DNA of 21,995 bases from JANQEA01 sp964530075 (GTDB taxonomy: Bacteria > Bipolaricaulota > Bipolaricaulia > UBA7950 > UBA9294). This document shows, in pieces, positions 6,352-13,854 of this stretch. The stretch spans positions 1 to 21,995 of the forward strand of contig CAZGXU010000035.1 in assembly GCA_964530075.1 (NCBI GenBank), in the 5' to 3' direction. Under the pieces are notes generated by a model. The model ran no database searches. It saw nothing but the letters and a program-made list of their open reading frames with translations, and had not been told where the DNA came from. Position 1 is the stretch's first letter. Each line of letters opens with the position of its first letter. Position numbers and translations under genes: made by a program.

Positions 6352-6870
6352 ATGTCGATCGCTAACCTGATCACGCTGTCGAGGGGAATCGCGATTGTGC
6401 CGATCATCGTCCTGCTCGCCTCGGGGCACCGTTGGGCCGCGTGGTGGCTGTTCGGATTTGCGTGTGCGACCGATCTGATCGACGGGCTGGTCGCCCGCGT
6501 GCGGAACGAGGTCACACGGCTGGGCAAGGCGCTCGATCCGTTGGTCGACAAGGCGCTCTACCTCGCCATCCTGTTCACCCTGTTCGTCCTCGGGGACGTC
6601 CCGACGTGGGCCCTCGTCCTGTTTCTCGTTCCGCAGGCGGCTCTCGCGCTCGGAGCCCTCGTCCTCCGCGTTCGGCGAAACGCGGTGCAGGGAGCGCGCG
6701 TTCCGGGGAAGGCCGCCTCGGTCCTCTCGTTCGTCGCGATCGCGTTTCTGATCGCCGGGTGGCCGGCGGGGAGGGAGATCCTCTACGCGGCGATCGGGCT
6801 GACGTACGTCGCATCGATCGACTACGCCAGAACGGCGATCTCGCTCCAGGGGGGCTCGCCGAACGCGTAG
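6352..6870 (+). CDS. pgsA: CDP-alcohol phosphatidyltransferase, phosphatidylglycerophosphate-synthase type
   Basis: A 172-residue integral membrane enzyme, slightly shorter than typical PgsA (about 180-190). The complete catalytic motif D-x2-D-G-x2-A-R-x8-G-x3-D-x3-D is present at D41, D44, G45, A48, R49, G58, D62 and D66, after an N-terminus MSIANLITLSRG typical of the family. PgsA transfers the phosphatidyl group of CDP-diacylglycerol to glycerol-3-phosphate, the first step to phosphatidylglycerol. About five or six hydrophobic helices are visible. The exact alcohol acceptor cannot be proven from sequence; a cardiolipin- or inositol-type member of the same family is possible. Translation very likely starts at 6352 on a leaderless message. 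Confidence 0.85.
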   Translation: MSIANLITLSRGIAIVPIIVLLASGHRWAAWWLFGFACATDLIDGLVARVRNEVTRLGKALDPLVDKALYLAILFTLFVLGDVPTWALVLFLVPQAALALGALVLRVRRNAVQGARVPGKAASVLSFVAIAFLIAGWPAGREILYAAIGLTYVASIDYARTAISLQGGSPNA

Positions 6871-6934
6871 CTCGCGAACTCAGGCCGCTCCTCCGCAGCG
6901 GCGATCGTTCCCGTACGACACATGCGGTCTTGGC

Positions 6935-6974
6935 CCGGTCCTCTTGAAACGGGAACAAGGCCGAGGAGGACCGG
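6935..6974. terminator. Inverted repeat between convergent pgsA and rluD-like genes
   Basis: CCGGTCCTC (6935-6943) pairs exactly with GAGGACCGG (6966-6974), extendable by two G-C pairs across a one-base bulge, with a 22-base loop. It lies between two convergent stop codons, where a shared terminator is expected, but no T-run flanks it on either strand. Confidence 0.35.
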
Positions 6975-6991
6975 CCAGAGAGGGCAGGTCG

Positions 6992-7963
6992 TCACGCGAT
7001 GTCGCGGTCGGTCCAGGCAATCTCACCGTACGGATAGCTCGGAAACTCGGGAGGGATCGGCGCCTCCAAGCGGAGCATCTCTTCGGTCTCCGGATGTCGC
7101 AGGACGATCCGCCACGCGTGAAGCATCAGGCGCGTGCGCCGGTCCGCGCACGCGGATCGCCCTTGGGTGTCGTGCGCTACTTGGGCCTGTTCTCTAGAAC
7201 CTGGGGCACCGTAGATACGATCGCCGTGGATCGGGTGACCGATGTAGCTCAGGTGGACCCGCAGCTGATGCGTCCTCCCGGTGCGCGGCCAAGCGAGCAG
7301 GAGCGTCGAGCCGTCGAGTCGCCGGAGGACGCGGAAGTCGGTCCGAGCGGCTCGCCCTTGTGGCTGAACGCTCATCCGCCGCGGGGAGACCGGATCCCGA
7401 CCGATTGGGGCATCGACCGTCCCCTCCTCCTCCCGGACGATTCCGTCCACGACCGCGATATAGGATTTCGCTACGGAGCGCGCCGCGAACTGACGCTGGA
7501 GGAGCGTCAGCGCAGCGGGCGTCTTCGCGACGAGGATGACGCCGCTCGTCTCCTTGTCGAGGCGGTGCACAACTCCCGGCCGGGCCGGATCGTCGCTCGG
7601 CGGTAGGGTCCGTTCGGCGAGGAGTCCCTCGATCAGCGTCGGAGAGTTCGTCCCCGCACCGGGATGGACCACGAGGCCGGCCGGCTTGTCGACAGCGACA
7701 AGGTGGTCGTCCTCGTAGAGCACGGCGAGCGGGATCGGGTGGGAGGTGAGGGGGAGGCGATCGCTGATTTCCCAGATGACTTCGTCGTTTTCGCGCAGGC
7801 GACGGGACGGCCGGTACGTCACATCGCCGGAGACGGAGACGTTCCCACCGCGGACGTCCCGCTGGACCTCGCCGCGCGACAACTCGGGATGCGCGTCGAC
7901 GAGGAACCGGTCGAGCCGCCGCCCCGCGTGCTCGGCGCCGACGATCAACGCAATCCGCTTCAT
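6992..7963 (-). CDS. RluA/RluD-family 23S rRNA pseudouridine synthase
   Basis: The family isomerises specific uridines in 23S rRNA (RluD: helix 69) to pseudouridine. The protein is 323 residues from this start, the usual length. An N-terminal S4 RNA-binding domain (AGRRLDRFLVDAHPELSRGEVQR, about 12-75) precedes the catalytic domain, with the signature GVVHRLDKETSGVILVAKT containing the catalytic aspartate. Later conserved blocks are KSYIAVVDG and RTGRTHQLRVHL. The start is uncertain: a GTG at 7987 adds 8 residues and would lie about 10 bases after a predicted transcription start, while the ATG at 7963 matches the usual protein start but has its AGG too close to act as a normal ribosome-binding site. 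It is convergent with pgsA and divergent from the nusA cluster. Confidence 0.92.
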   Translation of the reverse strand: MKRIALIVGAEHAGRRLDRFLVDAHPELSRGEVQRDVRGGNVSVSGDVTYRPSRRLRENDEVIWEISDRLPLTSHPIPLAVLYEDDHLVAVDKPAGLVVHPGAGTNSPTLIEGLLAERTLPPSDDPARPGVVHRLDKETSGVILVAKTPAALTLLQRQFAARSVAKSYIAVVDGIVREEEGTVDAPIGRDPVSPRRMSVQPQGRAARTDFRVLRRLDGSTLLLAWPRTGRTHQLRVHLSYIGHPIHGDRIYGAPGSREQAQVAHDTQGRSACADRRTRLMLHAWRIVLRHPETEEMLRLEAPIPPEFPSYPYGEIAWTDRDIA

Positions 7964-7979
7964 CCTTGACGATTCTCGT

Positions 7980-8008
7980 TTGTCCACATGTGGGCGTCGT
8001 CGTATAAT
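7980..8008 (+). promoter_or_regulatory. Promoter of the nusA cluster
   Basis: TTGTCC (7980-7985), 17-base spacer, perfect TATAAT (8003-8008). Transcription should start near 8014-8016, about 105 bases before nusA and about 6 bases before a small upstream open reading frame. Confidence 0.7.
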
Positions 8009-8009
8009 A
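8004..8009 (-). promoter_or_regulatory. Possible -10 box of the rluD-like gene, overlapping the nusA -10
   Basis: The near-palindrome GTATAATAC reads TATTAT on the minus strand. A start near 7997 would serve the rluD-like gene. The matching -35 (TTCCAA, 17-base spacer) is weak, so this is tentative. Confidence 0.35.
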
Positions 8010-8020
8010 CGGGGATCGCG

Positions 8021-8122
8021 ATGGAATTGGAAGATGCTCTGTCGCCAATCTCGGCGGCATTGTTTTTGGAGGATGAGGACCGAGGCCGGGAAGGCCTTGC
8101 GAAGCAGGATGAGCGAAGATGA
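8021..8122 (+). CDS. Putative 33-residue leader open reading frame upstream of nusA
   Basis: The ATG at 8021 lies about 6 bases after the predicted nusA transcription start, so it could be read as a leaderless start. The frame runs 33 codons (beginning MELEDALSPISAALFLEDED, then a basic, charged end) and its TGA at 8120-8122 overlaps the nusA ATG as ATGA. That geometry fits translational coupling. A small hairpin (AGGCC/GGCCT, about 8082-8098) sits near its end. There is no homology I recognise and no ribosome-binding site, and nusA has its own weak AGGA. It may be a real leader peptide or a chance frame. Confidence 0.35.
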   Translation: MELEDALSPISAALFLEDEDRGREGLAKQDERR

Positions 8123-9060
8123 ACATCGAGTTTATCGAAGCGCTTGAAGAGATGGCGAAGGAGAAAGGGATTCCGCGCGAGGATCTCTACGACGCGATTC
8201 GAAAGGGCCTGGCCGTCGCCTACCAGGAGGAGCACAACACCGAGAAGCACATAGACGTCGAGATCGATCAGCATTCGGGCGACATCTTCATCAACGGGGA
8301 GCGGATCGAACTGGCCAAGTTCGGGCGGATCGCCACGAAGAAGGCCGAAGAGACGATCCGCCAGGAGATCGTGCAGCGGCGCCGCGAGATCATCTACGGG
8401 CTCTACGTTCACCGTGTCGGCGAGATCATCAGTGGGTCGATCCACCGCTTCGAGGGGAAGGACGTCTGGGTGAACCTCGGGGAGGCCGAGGCGATCCTTC
8501 CTGACTCCGAGCGGATTCCCGGCGAGCGGTATCACGCGGGGCAGAGGCTGCGGAGCTACCTGGTCAGCGTCGAGGAGACCCAAGGGGATCCTCGAATCCT
8601 GCTCTCACGCGCGGCCCCCGAGTTCGTCGAGCAGCTGCTCCGCTTGGAGGTCCCGGAAATCGACGAGGGGACGCTCGTGATCCGGAAGATCGCTCGGGAG
8701 CCCGGCCGACGTACGAAGGTCGCGGTCGAGTCCCTCGATCGGAACGTCGATCCGGTGGGCACTTGCGTCGGAGCCGGTGGGGCGCGGGTTCGCGTCGTCA
8801 CACGGGAACTCTCCGGCGAGAAAATCGATCTGATCCGCTGGAGCGACGATCTGATTCAGCTGATCAAGAACGGCCTCGAGCCGGCGTCCGTCCTCTCCGT
8901 CGAGCTGGATGAGGAGAACCGGTCGGCGAAGGTCCTCGTCCCGGATGACGAGCTCTCTCTCGCCATCGGCCGCGGGGGGCAGAACGTCCGTCTGACGGCG
9001 AAGCTGATCGGGTATGACATCTCCGTGACGAGCCCGTCCGAGTCCAAGGAAAAGGTGTGA
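8119..9060 (+). CDS. nusA: Transcription elongation/termination factor NusA
   Basis: NusA binds RNA polymerase and nascent RNA and modulates pausing, termination and antitermination. At 313 residues it is a short form (Escherichia coli 495, with extra C-terminal acidic repeats; thermophile forms are similarly short). The N-terminal RNA-polymerase-binding domain spans about 1-98 (MNIEFIEALEEMAKEKGI). An S1 domain follows at about 100-165 (GEIISGSIHRF...). Two KH domains follow, with loops GAGG at 218-221 and GRGG at 284-287. The protein ends soon after KH2. The ATG at 8119 is supported by the classic start and a weak AGGA 10 bases upstream. The usual neighbours rimP and infB are absent on both sides. 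The RND gene follows after 22 bases. Confidence 0.95.
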   Translation: MNIEFIEALEEMAKEKGIPREDLYDAIRKGLAVAYQEEHNTEKHIDVEIDQHSGDIFINGERIELAKFGRIATKKAEETIRQEIVQRRREIIYGLYVHRVGEIISGSIHRFEGKDVWVNLGEAEAILPDSERIPGERYHAGQRLRSYLVSVEETQGDPRILLSRAAPEFVEQLLRLEVPEIDEGTLVIRKIAREPGRRTKVAVESLDRNVDPVGTCVGAGGARVRVVTRELSGEKIDLIRWSDDLIQLIKNGLEPASVLSVELDEENRSAKVLVPDDELSLAIGRGGQNVRLTAKLIGYDISVTSPSESKEKV

Positions 9061-9082
9061 TCAGGGTCCGATCGACGAGACG

Positions 9083-11887
9083 ATGAAACCCCTCAAGGAG
9101 AGGCTCCTCGGCGGCGTCTTCCGCATCGGCCGTTACTACGCGTGGTGGGTCCTCCTTGCGATGCTCGTCCTGACGGGCCTCGGTGTCTACTACGCGCGGA
9201 ACATCCCGCTTCGCAGTGCGGTGTTCGACCTGCTGCCGAGGAACGATCCACTCATCGACGCGTACCGAGAGAACGAGCAGTACTTCGCGCAGAGCAACTT
9301 CGTCGGACTCCTTCTCACGCTGACCGGGGACGTGCCGGAGGATCAGAGGGAGGCGAAGCTTCTCTCCGCGGCGGAGGCCATCGCCGCGGAGCTGCGCAAG
9401 GATCCGGAGTTTGTCGAGGTCAAGTACCTGCAGGACCTTTCCCCTGAGATCCCCGACCAGTACGTTCACCTGTTCAAACTGACCCGCGAGGAGCTCGCGC
9501 AGATCCAGGAGAGCATCCGGGTTGCCCGGGAGATGGTCGCGGGGGGCAGCGACATCTCCGTCCTCCCGAATACGACGCTCGGGGAGATCTATGCGGGGGT
9601 GAGTCGCGAATTCACGGAGTCGCTATATGGAGGGGCTTTCGGCGAAGGGATCGGGTTCTCGTCGTCGGGGATCGCGGCCCAGCTGGCCGACTTCTCCGCA
9701 CTGAATACCGGGATCCTGCGGACGATCGACGGGCTGCCTTCCCTCCCTGCGGTGTCCGATGCGGTGCGGTCGTTGACGAAGCTCTTCGCCCCGACGGTCG
9801 ATTCGGAGTCGAGATCTCCGACCGCGATCTTCTCGGACGACCGGACCCGCCTGCTGATGATGGTTCAGCCTCAATACCCCTCGCAACGCGGGGTCGAGTA
9901 CTCCACGCTGGTGACCCGCAAGGTCGAGGAGGCGATTGCGCGCGCCGACCCGGAATCGCTCGGTGTGACGGTCGGCGTTACGGGAGCGTATCCGTTCAAC
10001 GCGCAGACGAACGTCGTCATCAACGCCGACATGCTGCGGACGACGATCATCTCCTCCGTCGGCGTCTTCGTCATCTTTCTGATCGCGTTCGGATCGTTCT
10101 ACTACGGCGTCGTGGCCGTGATCCCGCTGCTAATCAGCGTGGTCCTGACGATGTGCTGGGCGAAACTGGCGGTCGGGGGATTCAATCTGGTGACGACCTT
10201 CCTCCCGGCCCTCGTATTGGGGCTCGGGATCGATTACGCGATCCACATCATCTCCCGCTACGCCGAGGAGAGGGGGAACGGGAAGTCGCTCAACCGCGCG
10301 CTGTACGCGGCGATCCTGTACAAAGGCGAGGCGTCGTTCTACGCTGCGTTGACCACTTCCCTCGTCTTCGTCGGCCTTCTCACGGCGCACTCTCGGGCCC
10401 TGTTCGAGATGGGAGCGATCACGAGCGTCGGGGTGTTGATCGCCTTTCTCGCGACCCTGATCTTGCTGCCTGCGCTGATCACGCTGTCGCACTTCCTGTT
10501 GCGCGGGCGCCGCAAGGAGAACATCTCGACCTACTCCACACGCCTGACCGGCCTGTTTCGCCACGTGACGGGACGGGGACGGGCAATCTTCGTGATCGTA
10601 CTGGTTCTGACGTTCTTCGTGGCGTTCCAAGCGGCGCGGACCTCGTTCGTCTTCTCCAGCAACGATCTGGTCCCTCGGGTCGAGTCGCAGGAGGTGATGG
10701 ACGAGGTCCTGAAGAGCGTCTCGCTGATTCCGACAGGGATCGGGAGTTATTACACCTTCTTCGCCTCGACCGAGCAGGAGCTTCGCACAATCGTGGACCG
10801 CTTGCCGACCAGTCCGATGGTCGAAGCGGTCGATTCGGCGGCGAGCCTTCTCCCCGTTGACCTGACCGCACAACAGCAGATCCTCAACAGCCTCGACATC
10901 GATACGTACGTCCAGCAACTGGGTGCGCTGGGGGCAAGCTTCGAAGAGCGCACGGCGGCGTTGGCCGAGATCCGGACGCTGCTCGCCCAGTTCGGGCTGC
11001 TGCAATACGCCGCCTCACTGAACGGGCAGATCGACTTGGCGTTGGCGAGCAGCGAAGCCATTTCTCAGTTGCGCGCGATTCAAGGGAAGCTGACCGACTT
11101 GGACGTCGAACGGACGACAGAGGAGATCGGTGGGCTGCAGGCGGCGCTGATCGATCTCGACGCGAATCTCGAGGGCCTGCGCGACCTCCCACCGGTGGAG
11201 ACGCTTCTCCGGAACATTCTCCTCGCCTATCCGGAGGGGATCCGAACGCGGTACCTGACGCCCGATGGCGACTTCGTCATCCAGGTCCGCGTCAGCGAAG
11301 ACATCTTCGAAGGCGACAACCTGGAGGAATTCAACCGATTCGTCGACTCGTTCGCCAACGACTACTTCGGGATGCCGATGGTCGTCCAGCACCTGGAAAG
11401 CTACATGAAGCGAGATTTTTACGTGTCGACGCTGATCGCCGCGGTGCTGATCGTCCTGCTGCTGAGGCTCAGCCTTCGAGGCTGGGTTCGGGCTCTGATT
11501 GCCGGGGCGCCGCTCGTCCTCGGTTATATCTGGATGCTCGGCGGGATGAGGCTGCTGTCGATGGACTTCAACTTCCTCTCGATCACGATCTCGCCTCTGC
11601 TCATCGGGATCGGTGTCGACAACGGAATTCACATCCTTCATCGGACGATCGAGGAGCGGGCCGTGAAGCCCGAGGGGGCGATCGAGCGGGGCGTCGGGAC
11701 GACGGCCGTCGCGGTGATCGTCACCTCGCTGACGACGATGCTCGTCTTCGGAAGCCTCCTGTTGGCGCGTACCCCGGGCCTGAGGATGCTCGGCGCGTCG
11801 GCGTTGCTCGGGATCGGGTTCACTCTGCTGTTCAGCCTCCTCTTCCTCCCCGCTGTTCTCCGTGTCGAAGGCGGCAAGAGGGTATAA
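9083..11887 (+). CDS. RND superfamily transporter, HAE3 / MMPL-like
   Basis: A 934-residue inner-membrane protein with the duplicated RND layout: TM1 (about 17-37), a large external domain, TM2-6 (about 310-480), TM7 (about 500), a second external domain, then TM8-12 (about 780-930). Each half carries the family intramembrane aspartate block: GLGIDYAIHIISRYAEER (D384) and GIGVDNGIHILHRTIEER (D846). The second external domain has a long helical, heptad-like stretch (about 600-710). HAE3 members such as HpnN move hydrophobic or lipid-like molecules toward the outer envelope; the cargo here is unknown. No membrane-fusion or outer-membrane partner gene is adjacent, as is usual for HAE3. The stop codon overlaps a TATAAT box serving rny. 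Confidence 0.85.
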   Translation: MKPLKERLLGGVFRIGRYYAWWVLLAMLVLTGLGVYYARNIPLRSAVFDLLPRNDPLIDAYRENEQYFAQSNFVGLLLTLTGDVPEDQREAKLLSAAEAIAAELRKDPEFVEVKYLQDLSPEIPDQYVHLFKLTREELAQIQESIRVAREMVAGGSDISVLPNTTLGEIYAGVSREFTESLYGGAFGEGIGFSSSGIAAQLADFSALNTGILRTIDGLPSLPAVSDAVRSLTKLFAPTVDSESRSPTAIFSDDRTRLLMMVQPQYPSQRGVEYSTLVTRKVEEAIARADPESLGVTVGVTGAYPFNAQTNVVINADMLRTTIISSVGVFVIFLIAFGSFYYGVVAVIPLLISVVLTMCWAKLAVGGFNLVTTFLPALVLGLGIDYAIHIISRYAEERGNGKSLNRALYAAILYKGEASFYAALTTSLVFVGLLTAHSRALFEMGAITSVGVLIAFLATLILLPALITLSHFLLRGRRKENISTYSTRLTGLFRHVTGRGRAIFVIVLVLTFFVAFQAARTSFVFSSNDLVPRVESQEVMDEVLKSVSLIPTGIGSYYTFFASTEQELRTIVDRLPTSPMVEAVDSAASLLPVDLTAQQQILNSLDIDTYVQQLGALGASFEERTAALAEIRTLLAQFGLLQYAASLNGQIDLALASSEAISQLRAIQGKLTDLDVERTTEEIGGLQAALIDLDANLEGLRDLPPVETLLRNILLAYPEGIRTRYLTPDGDFVIQVRVSEDIFEGDNLEEFNRFVDSFANDYFGMPMVVQHLESYMKRDFYVSTLIAAVLIVLLLRLSLRGWVRALIAGAPLVLGYIWMLGGMRLLSMDFNFLSITISPLLIGIGVDNGIHILHRTIEERAVKPEGAIERGVGTTAVAVIVTSLTTMLVFGSLLLARTPGLRMLGASALLGIGFTLLFSLLFLPAVLRVEGGKRV

Positions 11888-11888
11888 T
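11883..11888 (+). promoter_or_regulatory. -10 box upstream of rny
   Basis: A perfect TATAAT overlaps the stop codon of the RND gene. No good -35 hexamer lies at 16-18 bases (CCGTGT at 17 is poor). A start near 11895 would give a leader of about 30 bases ending in AAGGAGAG. This may be an internal promoter of the cluster. Confidence 0.4.
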
Positions 11889-11925
11889 GCGCAGCGGAAT
11901 GGGTGTTGAAGGAGAGTGAAGCGTT

Positions 11926-13434
11926 GTGATCGAATACATCGGTTGGGGGATGAGCCTCGTGGCCGCGGTCGCGATCGGTCTTCTGATCGGAATCGTCCCG
12001 CGGAAGCGCAAGGAAGAGGAGATCCTCAGGACCGCCCAAGAAGAGGCGGACCAGATCAAGAAGGAAACGCTCCTTGAAGCGCGCCAGGAGATCCAGGGGT
12101 TCCGCGAGGAGGTCGAAGAGCGGGCGAAGCGGCGCGAGGAGGAGATCGCCCGAGCGGAGGAGCGGATCCTGCGGCGCGAGGATCGCCTGAGCAAGAAGTC
12201 GACGTACTTGGAGAAGATCGAGGATTCCCTCCGCGAGGACGAGGAGGAGCTTCTCAAGCTGAAGGAGGAGGGCGCCGAATTCCTCGAGGAGAGCAAGGCG
12301 CAGATGGAGCGAATGGCCGGTTGGACGAGAAAAGAGGCTCAGGATCACCTCCTCAAGGTCGTCGAGACCGAGTCCCAGCGCTTCTTCTCCCGGAAGATCG
12401 AGGAGATCGAGCGTCGCGCGAAGGAGGACGCGGAGCAACGTGCCGCCCACGTCATCGCCACGGCGGTCCAGCGCTACGCCGCGGAGTACGTGGAGGAGAA
12501 CACGGTCAGCTCCGTCCCGCTCCCGTCCGAGGAGTTCAAAGGGCGGATTATCGGACGCGAGGGGAGGAACATCAAGACGTTCGAGGCGTTGACCGGCGTC
12601 GAGCTCCTTGTGGACGATACGCCGGAGATGGTCGTCCTGTCGTGCTTCCATCCGATGCGGCGTGAAGTGGCCCGGATGGCGCTCAGTCGGCTGATCGAGG
12701 ACGGACGGATCCATCCGGCACAGATCGAGGAGAAGGTGCAGCGTGCGCAGGCGCGGCTGGCCGAACGGATCAAGGAGGAGGGTCGAAAGGCCGCGTTCGA
12801 CGTCGGGATCGAGCTCCACCCCGAGCTGGCGTCGCTCCTCGGGAGGCTCCGCTATCGGACGAGCTACGGCCAGAATCAGCTGGCGCATTCACTGGAGGTC
12901 AGCGGGATCGCGAAGGTGCTCGCCGACGAAGTCGGGGCCGACGCGACTCAGGCCGTTCGAGCCGGATTGCTGCACGATATCGGAAAGGCCGTCGATCACG
13001 AAGTCGACGGGCCGCACGCGTTGATCAGCGCCGATCTGGCCCGCCGGTACGGCGAGAGCCGGGTCGTCGTGCAGGCGATCGCGGCGCACCACGAGGACGT
13101 CGAGCCGACGAGCGTGCTCGATGTCTTGATTCAAGCTGCGGACACGCTCTCGGCGGCGAGGCCGGGCGCGCGCCAAGAGACCTACGAACGATACATCCAG
13201 CGTCTCCATGATTTGGAGGACCTCTGCCGGTCGTTCCCCGCGGTGCAGGAAGCCTACGCGCTCCAGGCCGGCAGAGAGGTACGGGTCATGGTCCATCCGG
13301 ATCGGGCGAGCGACGATGTCTCGGCGAAACTGGCGTACGACATCGCCAGGGCGATCGAGGAGGAGCTGAACTACCCCGGTGAGATCAAGGTCAACGTGAT
13401 TCGCCAGACCCAGTTCACCGAGAGCGCGAAGTAG
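11926..13434 (+). CDS. rny: Ribonuclease Y, membrane-anchored endoribonuclease
   Basis: RNase Y starts the decay of many mRNAs in bacteria lacking RNase E. The protein has 502 residues, close to Bacillus subtilis RNase Y (520). Order of parts: one N-terminal membrane helix (IGWGMSLVAAVAIGLLIGIV, about 5-24); a long charged coiled coil (about 25-170); a KH domain with the loop GREG (210-213) inside GRIIGREGRNIKTFEALTGVELLVDD; and an HD domain with H350-D351 (LLHDIGKAVDHEVDGPHA) and AAHHEDVEP. The end VNVIRQTQFTESAK matches the usual tail of the family (VTVIRE...AKEVAK). The GTG start at 11926 follows AAGGAGAG by 9 bases. spoVS follows immediately, an order also seen in other lineages as far as I recall. 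Confidence 0.95.
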   Translation: MIEYIGWGMSLVAAVAIGLLIGIVPRKRKEEEILRTAQEEADQIKKETLLEARQEIQGFREEVEERAKRREEEIARAEERILRREDRLSKKSTYLEKIEDSLREDEEELLKLKEEGAEFLEESKAQMERMAGWTRKEAQDHLLKVVETESQRFFSRKIEEIERRAKEDAEQRAAHVIATAVQRYAAEYVEENTVSSVPLPSEEFKGRIIGREGRNIKTFEALTGVELLVDDTPEMVVLSCFHPMRREVARMALSRLIEDGRIHPAQIEEKVQRAQARLAERIKEEGRKAAFDVGIELHPELASLLGRLRYRTSYGQNQLAHSLEVSGIAKVLADEVGADATQAVRAGLLHDIGKAVDHEVDGPHALISADLARRYGESRVVVQAIAAHHEDVEPTSVLDVLIQAADTLSAARPGARQETYERYIQRLHDLEDLCRSFPAVQEAYALQAGREVRVMVHPDRASDDVSAKLAYDIARAIEEELNYPGEIKVNVIRQTQFTESAK

Positions 13435-13446
13435 GTGGTCGAGACG

Positions 13447-13764
13447 ATGCAGACGTTGAAAGTGTCATCCGGCTCGGACCCGGGAGCGACGGCCGGGGCC
13501 ATCGCCAACGGCATTCGGGAGCGCGGGATGACGGAGATCCAGGTGATCGGTCCCCGCGCGGTCAACCAAGCGGTGAAGGCGATCGCCATCGCGCGCGGGT
13601 ACCTCGCCGCCGGGGGGATGGATCTCTACTGCGTGCCGAGCTTCACGAGCATCCGGGTGGCGGAGGACGATCAGGAGAGAACGGCGATTCACTTCTGTGT
13701 GAGGACCCGACACGGGGTTTGCGGAGCGGGACCGAAGCCACAGGAGGCCCCAACCGAGTCCTGA
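13447..13764 (+). CDS. spoVS: SpoVS-family protein
   Basis: SpoVS is a small Alba-like fold protein. In Bacillus it affects septation and sporulation, but it is widespread in bacteria that do not form spores, where its role is unclear; nucleic-acid binding has been suggested from structure. The core matches the family throughout: LKVSSGSDPGATAGAIANGI, then IQVIGPRAVNQAVKAIAIARGYLA, then ERTAIHFCV. The start is taken at the ATG at 13447, which is preceded by AGGTGG at 8 bases and gives the expected N-terminus MQTLKVSS. The GTG at 13435, right after the rny stop, would add four residues without a ribosome-binding site. The protein is 105 residues against about 86 in Bacillus, with an extra tail (RHGVCGAGPKPQEAPTES) containing cysteine and proline. 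Confidence 0.92.
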   Translation: MQTLKVSSGSDPGATAGAIANGIRERGMTEIQVIGPRAVNQAVKAIAIARGYLAAGGMDLYCVPSFTSIRVAEDDQERTAIHFCVRTRHGVCGAGPKPQEAPTES

Positions 13765-13782
13765 TCTGCGAGACCGGACTGC

Positions 13783-13811
13783 TTGTTCGTCCCTTGCCGG
13801 GGCGGTACCAT
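13783..13811 (+). promoter_or_regulatory. Promoter of the foldase-mazG segment
   Basis: TTGTTC (13783-13788), 17-base spacer, TACCAT (13806-13811), in the 90-base gap between spoVS and the foldase gene. The predicted start near 13818 leaves a leader of about 37 bases with AAGGGAG (13836-13842) before the ATG. Confidence 0.5.
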
Positions 13812-13854
13812 TCGCCGACGACTCAATTTGCATCCAAGGGAGTGACAGACTGCA

